A stretch of 64,000 nt of DNA from NCBI GenBank assembly GCA_963169105.1, contig OY720634.1, positions 118,394,430 through 118,458,429 on the forward strand. Reading direction: 5' to 3'. A program made the translations under genes and the position numbers. The notes below the pieces were generated by a model. The model was not told the origin of the DNA. It did no database searches and saw only the letters and a list, made by a program, of their open reading frames with translations. Shown here piece by piece: positions 57,701 through 64,000 of the stretch (its first letter is position 1; each line of letters begins with the position of its first letter). Source of the stretch: Ceriagrion tenellum. Lineage: Eukaryota; Arthropoda; Insecta; Odonata; Coenagrionidae.

Positions 57701-60700
57701 GATGGCACCACTGCCTTGGTGTATTTTGGCGGGGCAGTGATCGTGGTGTGGGTTTTTGGCGGGATAGCGCGCGCTATGATGGGAAACGGTTGTGTTAGCT
57801 GAAGTTGGAATAAACCTCTTCTCAATGTACAGATTGTGGTTATTTGTTTCGGACGTGCTTCCCCCGGAAACAGTTCATTGGCGACGAAGATAAACACAGT
57901 GTACCGTGCAGTGTTGGTTTTCCGAAATGGCCTTAATCGGAAATATAGGAGAATTTTCTCCGGGTAGAGAGGAGTTTTCCACATATGTATAGAGGCTGGA
58001 GCAGTTTTTTTACTGTGGATGATAAGCGAGTGCCGCTATTTATTACATTGATGGGTCCGGGTACGTACCGAATTTTAAAGAGCTTACATGACCCTGCTTC
58101 TCCAGTTAACAAAACATTTAAAGAGTTGGCGGATATACTCTCCTCCAATTTTGCCAAAAACTCTTATAATCGCGGAGAGAGTCCGATTTTACAAAAGGGA
58201 TCAACTTCCCCAAGTTTATCCTAATACGTAGTGGAATTACGAAGACTTGCAGCTTCGTATAATTTTGAAGTTTTTTCTGACGAGGCACTCAGAGATAGGT
58301 TGGTACTCGGGGTGAGCTCGGAAGCCGTCCGCAGAAGGATGATTCTTGAACCGGATCTGTCTTTCGATCGTGCTTGTTCACTTGCCCAAGACCTGACGTT
58401 AGCGGGTTCGCAAGTGCCACTAATAAGACCGCAACCACCCCCAGAAAATATATATAGCCGAACAAGACAACCCATAACAGGGAAAAAGACGCCGAGGAGT
58501 CCGTCGGGCTGCTGGCGTTGTGGTGGAACTCATCATCCGGAGAAGCGCCACGTAAGAAACTGGGAGCGCTACAGATGCAAGAAGCAGGGGCATGTGTCGA
58601 GGATGTGTATGGGAGGAGCAGTACGAGTAGTGGACGAAGATCCCACTCTCCTCAGAGAGGACTACACCTCAGCATATCAGCCAGCGGATAGAGGTCCAGG
58701 TGGTCCAGGTCCATCGCACGGGAGAAGAGAAGAAAAAATGGTAAATGTCCGCTTCCGTCACACACCTTTCAAACACTTATTCCCAGATATTGGTGATATT
58801 AAGGATTATGACTGTGACATAGTTTATTTCTTGAAGAATCACCGTACAAAACAAAAGATACAGCAAAGTTGTTAAGCCACAGGTTTTGGAGATATTCACG
58901 TTAGAAAATGACCAATTTTCGTCATTTTTCCGACTTTTTCGACGCCATTTTCTCAGTTTCGCGAAAGCTCCGACAGAGGGATATTTGTAACTTCACCTCT
59001 ACAATATACGTCTCTACATGCCTACCCCTATTTCCACCCTTCTAATCACCAACCGTCTCGAGGGAGATTTTTTTTCTAGAAAATATACGTCTCTACATGC
59101 CTACACCACCGATTTCCACCCTTCTAATCACCAACCGTCTCGAGGGAGATTTTTTTCTAGAAAATATACGTCTCTACATGCCTACACCACCTATTTCCAC
59201 CCTTCTAATCACCAACCGTCTCGAGGGAGATTTTTTTCTAGAAAATACGTCTCATTAACATGGAACGGGAGATGTTAGTGGGTAAACGTAACTCAGCGAC
59301 TGTCGCGCCACGCTGCGGTCAAAAGTAGAAACAGTGCAATGGCGGCCGGGAAAAACGTGACCTCAAGCTTTGAAAATATCCTATTTATCGTAAATTACTT
59401 ATTCCCCCAAAATAAAATTATTACTAGATACCGGAATCTTTCTAGTTTTTGTCACAAAAATTTCGCGGTGATACGCTATGTGGAAAGGGTCGAAAACAAT
59501 TTTTGAAAGGTGTGTGACGGAAGTGGACATTTACCGAAAAAATAATTTTTTGCATCAGGTTCCGGTCCATGAGGTAGCCCAGCCACAAATCTCGGGAGGT
59601 TTGGAAAAACATTTTCTCTGTTCTGATATATGTAAATGCTCTCTAAGAGTAGAAAATATTGATGTCTGTTTTGAAGTTGATAGTGGAGCTTCTGTTTCTG
59701 TAATGGCATTTGGCCAATTTAGAAGCCTTTTCCCGAAGATTCTTCTCGAACCAAGTCCCTTAACTTTGAAATCAGCCTCGGGTCGGGATTTAAAAGTTAT
59801 TGGGCAGGTATGGGTTTGGTTAGTCTTCTTCCAAAATAGAAAAGCTCAAATTGTTCATTGTAGAGTCTGATCTTAGAATTCTTTTATTGGGTTATAAGAA
59901 CATGGTTGGATGTGTTGTTGCCTAGTTGGAGAGGTATGCTAAAGATTAATCAGATCAATGCTTCCAAGGAACTATTAAGAGAAATGTATCCCACAGTTTG
60001 ATGGGGATCGTATGGCAAAAGTAAGTTCATTTAAGGCCCATATAAAGTTAAAGGAAGGGTGTGTTCCAATTTTTCGTAAAGCTTATGATGTGCCTTTTAA
60101 AATAAGAGACAAAGTGAAAATGGAACTTGAAAAATTGGTGGAAGCTGGTATCTTTCAACCAGTTCGGCACTCGGAATGGGCAAGCCCACTTGTGATTGTG
60201 CCTAAGAAAAATGGGGAGCTCCGCCTTCGCATTGACTATAAAAATATGGTACATACTGTTATTGAACGAGACACATATCACTCGCCGAGATTGGATGATA
60301 TATTGACAGGGTTGTCTGGTGGTCGGGTGTTTGTGACTCGGGCTTTAATGCAGTTTGAGGTGTCAGAAGAGTCCAAGGAACCACTTACGGTAAACACCAT
60401 TTTTGGCCTCTACCGAGTTCATTGCTTTCCCTATGGAGTGTCTGGCACTCCAAGTATTTTTCAGGTGGTAATGGAAGGAACATGTGCTCAGAATGCAATT
60501 TTTAAATTGAGGACGTTTATGGCAGTGTTTGGTATAGCACGAGAAATTGTTAGTAATAATGGTCCTCCATTCCAGTCAGCGGAGTTTACTCTGTTGTGCA
60601 AGCAAAACAATATTAAGGTGACAAAAAGTCCACCATGCCATCCTTCTTCAAATGGGCTGGCAGAACGAGGTGTTCGCACCATAAAAGATAATTTGGCTAA

Positions 60701-63700
60701 ACAGTACATAGACATGTTAAGTTCACATCATAGGGGTGATTTAGCAAATGAAAGTAAGCCAGTAATTGAGCACCATACAATAAATTTTTTATTTCTTATA
60801 GAAATGCCCCTAGTTTGGTCAAATCAGTATCACCTGCCTCAGTCATTCTCAGGCACCAGCCGAGGACCCCCTTGTTATTGTTAAAGCCAGTTAGGCCACT
60901 GAAGCATCAAGCTTTCAGGGGGGGAGGATCTGAGGACTCCAAGACTTGAGACTGAGAGGCAAAAGTTCCCAGAGTTTAATCAGATATGTTAGACCTTTAT
61001 GTAAGCCTGTGCTAATACTCAACTCCTCATAAATTGTCGGCCCCGGTGGCGGCGGGGTAAAGTCCCCGCCTGCTAACCCGAGGGTCGCGGGTTCGAGTCC
61101 CGCCTGGGTAGAAAGTTATCTGCCCAGGACATGGGTGTTTGTGGAATGAGTTATATGGAAGAGAGGACTGTATAGGCCTAATATCGCTCAAATAAACAAA
61201 GACGACATTATTATTATTATTATTATAATCATACACCCTCTAAAAATGACTGCAGCCAACTTAAAATCCCTTTTGGAACCACTGAGTCCATTTCATTTCC
61301 TAGTTAGAAAGCCGAAGGGGGTTTCGGGGGATAATTTCGATTTTACCTAGTGTAAGTTTCAACCCCATGGGGGGGCTATAGCCCCCTTAGCTCCCCCCCC
61401 ACCCCCTATAGATCCGCCCCTGGATACCACTGGCATACCTCTGGCACCACTAGTGGAGGAGAGATACCAATGGATACCACTGATATACCATACATCAATG
61501 AATGGTTCCAAATTTGTCACGGTTAAACATCACATGTAACAGAATGAGTACTGAGCCAGACATGATGTACACATAGCACCCACGCAAGAATCTGGATGCC
61601 AGAAAACAATCATGTTATGGGATTCAAAAACCAGAGATAAATGAAAATGAATTATTACTTACCAATCCAATGCCTTCAAATGCAAATATAGTTGTCCCTA
61701 AGAAAAGTGGCAATTTCAGCATTGACTCGGGGCCAAACCGCCTTGTTGATGCACAAGGAAGGTCCCTTGAAGCATAATAAATTGTGATACCTATGCAAGC
61801 AGCCATCAATATATTTGCCACCATAGAAACAGGAGCCATGTACTTGAGATTGCGAATCCATGCTGTGAGCATTATTGGGATGAGTATAATGAACATCAGC
61901 CAGTGCAAATCCAATGGAGGAAAATACACATCCAATACCTATAAATAGATAATGGTTAGCATCCTGCTCCCAGTGATATTAACAAATAAGATTTATCTAA
62001 CTCCAACTACTAAATAATATGCCACTAAGGAAAAGGCTATGGTCACATAGTATCCAGGTTAGGAGGGCTGAGTTTGAGCTTAGGAGTAAAAACCATCAAA
62101 TTAGCTAGCATTGTGGGGTTCAAATTACTTTCACAACCCTAAATTTACCCTGAGGCTCGTAAAGGTCTCTTTGTTTGTCATATAAGATATGAAGAACCTA
62201 CATATAGCTATCATAAGAATTAACTCATTAAAGTAGGTTACTTAAGCATGCACATACATCCAACAGAAAAATATACTAGAACAAGAGGAGAGAACAGTCA
62301 ATAAAACAGTCCCTACAAGTGAAGATCCACAGTCAACAAAAATCTCTATGCTGTCAAAACTTAAGGCATCAAATGAAATCATACTTTAGAAAGCGAGGAG
62401 AGAAGGAAAATTATCCTGCTGTAGAACATTTTATTTCCTGTGAGAGCATCTGTATCATGAATAAATATATTCTTATTTGTAAGAAATTGTACTTAATATA
62501 ATGGTTAAAACTTTATAAACAACCAGAGAGGTAACTTTCAGGGGGAATCAATGTGAATATTCAATTACACAAAAGATACAAATGATTGTCACAAAAATAA
62601 TTCAATTTGCAGTGATATGTACTTAGTAAAAATATTTCTGTAGAGGACTTGATCTGATCAGAAACCATCGCAGATGAATAAATATCTGAAGATTCTTCAT
62701 CATTCCCTAGAGAGTACTGTTCCAAATTTTAATTAAATAAATAATAATGTTGTTTCACTGATGGAGTATTAAAAAACAAGTCGCTAGCATTTTGACACAA
62801 AAATCTTTTCCATTCAATTAATGAATAATTGTACAACCAAAATTCTTGTTTATTATATCATATGCTAAGGTATCTCATGTAATATTTTTGATATGCCTCA
62901 TACATTGTACTCCATCCGTATCTCCAGGCAAGTAAAAAAAATCATTATTATCTAAAAGGATTATGAAGAGGCAGGCCTCGAATTTTGTGGCAGTGGATGC
63001 CGTTAGAAAAAGCTTGAAACTGTCATATTGTCTTCACTGCCCTGTGGTGTTGAATTGCCTTTGAGAAGCAACTTGAGCACCATATTGATGAGATTGTCCT
63101 TTGACCCCAGTTGCCAGAACATCCATGTGACCCACAATGACAGAGGCCCTAGGGATGATGAGCCACCCTCATTAAGCAGGTGTGCCTAGTCAAACCCTAA
63201 GTTTAGATATGCTATGAAATTAGTACTTAAGTCCCAGGAATTTCTCATCTCAACATTTTTAATTGGTCTTCTTGGGCACTCAAATTTTGTGAGCTAACTG
63301 CATTCTGTTAAGGTCCAAAATTGATTGAATTTTCAAGAGGCTAGGCCATTCCTTCTCATCATAGTTGACTCTGGGAGAGTCAAATGCCACAAATATTTCA
63401 TTTTGTTTGCCACTTATTTTAGACCTGCCTCTCACAATCAACCCTAAAGATATTTGAGAAAAATTATACAGAAAATAAAGTGATGGTCAAACATGCAGGA
63501 CCATTTTCCCCGTATTCACCATGATAAACGTATGTTTGCTGAAGACTGTTCAGGTTTCTAACTGGGTCAATCAAGAGGCTGATGTATGAGTCCTTGAATA
63601 TTGAAAGCTTAATTTAATTCAAAGTTAAAAAATCTAGTACTCCCTCACATTCATTAAAAGAGAATTACATATTAACTGAAAGCATGATAAAAGTTGAGAT

Positions 63701-63807
63701 AGCAAAAGGTTATGGGACTAACCTGTTTCAAATTTGTTGACACGAATACAAAGTAAATACAACAGAATCCAAGCTGCGTGACACACAAGAAAAAGTTGAC
63801 AATGTAC
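51399..63807 (-). CDS. SLC36-family (PAT / pathetic-like) amino acid transporter, C-terminal five exons (5'-partial)
   Basis: On the - strand, exons 63807-63723, 61938-61663, 54172-53994, 53863-53691 and 51793-51399 join in phase to about 368 residues and a stop. Signatures in order: LCVTQLGFCCIYFVFV, NLKQV, TIFAFEGIGLV-LPLQNEM, LNGGMTIVT, GSLGYLRYGD, SLNLPEDD, LCSYGLQFYVP and a final FGFVSGTYSS. These match proton-coupled amino acid transporters of the SLC36/AAAP superfamily, which have eleven membrane helices and act at lysosomal or plasma membranes. About the first three to four helices lie beyond the right edge. The ~50-residue segment before the last helix (between FPPVAEI and FWIVISKD) looks longer than usual. 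The gene converges with the CD36-family gene. Confidence 0.93.
52010..53260 (+). mobile_element. Degenerate RTE-like LINE in the SLC36 intron
   Basis: With frameshifts, the + strand reads CIFVDFKKAYNSVDW, KTGVRQGHGLS..LFYCTLENIIQEW and CQAFADDQIILKHD, the RT motifs including both aspartates. It is followed by a charged C-terminus (RKYTDIHFNTRKLKLKF, GHIKRIEPTR, VIKEKLKEAGISLMD) like RTE-group elements. Many stops are present. It is antisense to the SLC36-family gene. Confidence 0.7.
53691..53863 (-). CDS. SLC36-family exon
   Basis: The acceptor reads TTCTGCAG and the donor GTAAGT. It encodes LAQCVKVALSLGI, SYGLQFYVPIDI and FRTALVLLT. The intron separating it from the previous exon is only 130 bp, in contrast to the other introns. 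Confidence 0.94.
53994..54172 (-). CDS. SLC36-family exon
   Basis: The acceptor reads TTTTTAG and the donor GTAAGT. It encodes VLPLQNEMREP, LGVLNGGM, GSLGYLRYGD and SLNLPEDD plus two bases. The phase continues into the next exon as EDD-I-LAQCVK. Confidence 0.94.
54180..56090. other. SLC36-family intron, unrecognised part
   Basis: AT-rich intron between 54173 and 61662. A frame at 55299-55652 shows no domain and is not called. Confidence 0.5.
56100..56535 (+). mobile_element. Solo-LTR-like segment
   Basis: TATAAAA at 56399-56405 and AATAAA at 56480-56485 lie 75 bp apart in GC-richer sequence ending GCGGCAACA near 56535. This TATA/poly(A) spacing is that of an LTR R region. No primer-binding site or coding part follows, so it would be a solo LTR. 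The 5' limit is a guess. Confidence 0.35.
56997..57261. mobile_element. MITE-like element with AGGGGCGG ends
   Basis: AGGGGCGGTCCC near 56997 is matched in inverse by GGGATCGCCCCT ending at 57260. The inner flanks carry G/C runs (GGGGGGAGGGGAGGG and CCCCTGATCCCCCCCTGG). A partial copy of the same kind of end, GATCCGCCCCTGG, occurs at about 61412-61424. Confidence 0.65.
57927..58875 (+). pseudogene. Gypsy gag remnant with zinc knuckle
   Basis: Starting at 57927 the frame reads MALIGNIGEF and EEFSTYV, then a TAG and a shift. It resumes with DKRVPLFITLMGPGTYRIL and FKELADILSSNF. After another shift it continues YVVELRRLAASYNFEVF, LRDRLVLGVSSEAVRRRM and LSFDRACSLAQDL, the capsid pattern of K02A2.6-like gypsy Gag. 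A zinc-knuckle region follows (CWRCGGTHHPEK, YRCKKQGHVSRMC). At least three lesions are present. Confidence 0.82.
59003..59255. repeat. Tandem repeat, ~80-bp unit, about three copies
   Basis: Copies start at 59003, 59082 and 59163 with AATATACGTCTCTACATGCC and share CTAATCACCAACCGTCTCGAG and GGGAGATTTTTTTCTAGA. Unit lengths are 79 and 81. The array sits inside the gypsy element between gag and protease. Confidence 0.92.
59478..59870 (+). pseudogene. Gypsy protease fragment
   Basis: The frame contains FEVDSGASVSVM, the catalytic D-S/T-G of a retroviral-type aspartic protease, followed by SASGRDLKVIGQVWV, the usual distal beta-strand region. It stops before the RT frame, which opens at 60012. 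Confidence 0.8.
60012..60884 (+). pseudogene. Gypsy RT fused to integrase by internal deletion
   Basis: The first ~155 residues are RT: KLVEAGIFQPV, SEWASPLVIVPKKNGELRL, RIDYKNM, LTVNTIFGLYRVHCFPYGV and IFQVVMEG. The next residues jump to the integrase core: FGIAREIVSNNGPPFQSAEF (second catalytic Asp), SPPCHPSSNGLAERGVRTIK (catalytic Glu). RT motif YxDD, RNase H and the first integrase Asp are absent. The join near 60480 keeps one open frame of 290 residues. In the RT the expected DLS-x-AY is TRALMQF, so the first RT aspartate is also changed. Confidence 0.88.
61033..61235 (+). repeat. tRNA-derived SINE with (ATT)n tail
   Basis: The head (about 61039-61110) resembles a tRNA: an A-box-like GGTGGCGGCGGGG, and a B box GGTTCGAGTCC at 61090-61100. 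A ~100-bp body follows, and an ATTATT... tail at about 61207-61229. It lies in the SLC36-family intron, antisense to the gene. Confidence 0.85.
61300..61430. repeat. G/C-run fragment related to the 56997-57261 element
   Basis: Contains GGGGGTTTCGGGGG, CATGGGGGGGCTATAGCCCCC and ends GATCCGCCCCTGG. This is the end type of the AGGGGCGG element, so it is probably a one-ended remnant. Short TACCACTGG repeats follow to about 61490. Confidence 0.5.
61663..61938 (-). CDS. SLC36-family exon
   Basis: The acceptor reads TTATAG and the donor GTAAGT. The 92 codons, phase 0, start VLDVYFPP and end FAFEGIGL. Three hydrophobic segments are visible. The FEGIG motif is diagnostic for the PAT family. Confidence 0.94.
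61939..63722. other. SLC36-family intron, nothing recognised
   Basis: AT-rich intron between exons. No repeat or coding signal was supported by eye. Confidence 0.5.
63723..63807 (-). CDS. SLC36-family exon (first in window)
   Basis: On the - strand the acceptor reads CTCTACAG and the donor GTTAGT. After one phase base, 28 codons encode YIVNFFLCVTQLGF and end NLKQ. This matches a central transmembrane helix of SLC36 proteins. Confidence 0.9.
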
Positions 63808-64000
63808 CTGTAGAGAAAAGAATAGGAGAACTGAAGAGTGCATCATATGCTTTTTTAATACTGTAGCCACAGGAAAATATAAATGTCTGTGTACTGTGTA
63901 AATGCCTTTTATGCTTCCTGCATAATACCATGTTGCTCATGTCCATTTTGCCAATTGCTATGACATTGTAATGGCATAATGGTTCTTCAACCATTACCCT
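63808..64000. other. SLC36-family intron running off the right edge
   Basis: Sequence upstream (on the - strand) of the first visible exon. The frames here have no domain. Confidence 0.5.

Larger units (their letters stand above)
57600..60990 (+). mobile_element. Gypsy-type LTR retrotransposon, internally deleted
   Basis: The 5' LTR end contains AATAAA at 57809 and ends before a primer-binding site TGGCGACGAAG at 57879, which fits the 3' end of a serine tRNA. Gag (57927-58630), protease (59640-59870) and RT (60012-60480) follow. The RT is fused directly to an integrase fragment (60480-60715). A purine tract (about 60917-60928, TTCAGGGGGGGAGGA) resembles a polypurine tract. I could not match a 3' LTR after it. 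Frames are interrupted in gag, and a tandem repeat lies between gag and protease. Confidence 0.85.

Noticed and set aside
59003..59255. CRISPR-like array
   Set aside because: The repeats are contiguous tandem units with no unique spacers, and the genome is eukaryotic.
59018..59278. 86-codon frame with repeated peptide units
   Set aside because: It is a by-product of the 80-bp tandem repeat. Unit lengths of 79 and 81 do not keep a common frame, so there is no sign of coding selection.
61039..61110. tRNA gene
   Set aside because: It has tRNA-like A and B boxes but weak acceptor pairing and a SINE body with (ATT)n tail attached, so it is called a SINE.

Overview
This is a eukaryotic, AT-rich, intron-rich window, most likely from an arthropod. 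Two host genes have perfect GT/AG splice junctions and matching codon phases. The arthropod call is an inference from the conserved gene families and the repeat flora (Penelope-like elements, jockey/CR1-type LINEs, mariner, pogo, gypsy, tRNA-derived SINEs). I do not name a species.

Host genes. On the + strand, seven exons between 463 and 42932 encode the C-terminal part of a CD36 / class B scavenger receptor: most of the ectodomain with the family cysteines, the second membrane helix, a short cytoplasmic tail and a poly(A) signal. Its 5' exons lie upstream of the window. On the - strand, five exons between 63807 and 51399 encode the C-terminal part of an SLC36 (PAT / pathetic-like) amino acid transporter. 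Its 5' exons lie beyond the right edge. The genes converge tail to tail, separated by about 8 kb (43.05-51.28 kb).

Transposon layout. CD36 intron 1 (611-7839) holds a ~2.1 kb element with repeated subterminal motifs, two MITEs, a ~1.8 kb foldback palindrome and a truncated Penelope-like element (PLE). Intron 2 (8086-23751) is a PLE graveyard. It contains an LTR-element gag remnant, a PLE split by a 3.6 kb LINE, a head-to-head PLE fragment, two tandem PLE copies sharing an apparently identical block, a chimeric PLE, a truncated mariner and a small PLE with inverted ends. Intron 3 (23991-31622) holds a frameshifted CR1/jockey-type LINE and another PLE interrupted by an inverted copy of the same LINE's 3' end. 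Intron 4 holds a third copy of that LINE tail. Intron 6 holds a PLE with an embedded LINE fragment and a pair of tandem hairpins.

The intergenic interval carries a pogo-type DNA transposon, a tandem tRNA-derived SINE, a MITE, a perfect palindrome and an isolated PLE terminus. SLC36 introns carry a degenerate RTE-like LINE, a solo-LTR-like segment, a MITE, a gypsy element whose RT is fused to integrase by an internal deletion, an 80-bp tandem repeat and a second SINE.

The most interesting signal is the PLE set. At least eight copies, from about four sequence types, carry near-terminal hairpins closed by GAAA and followed by a short palindrome. These resemble the minimal hammerhead ribozymes known from PLEs. 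Several copies show inverted terminal repeats, tandem organisation and mosaic joins. No new multi-gene system is evident beyond this.
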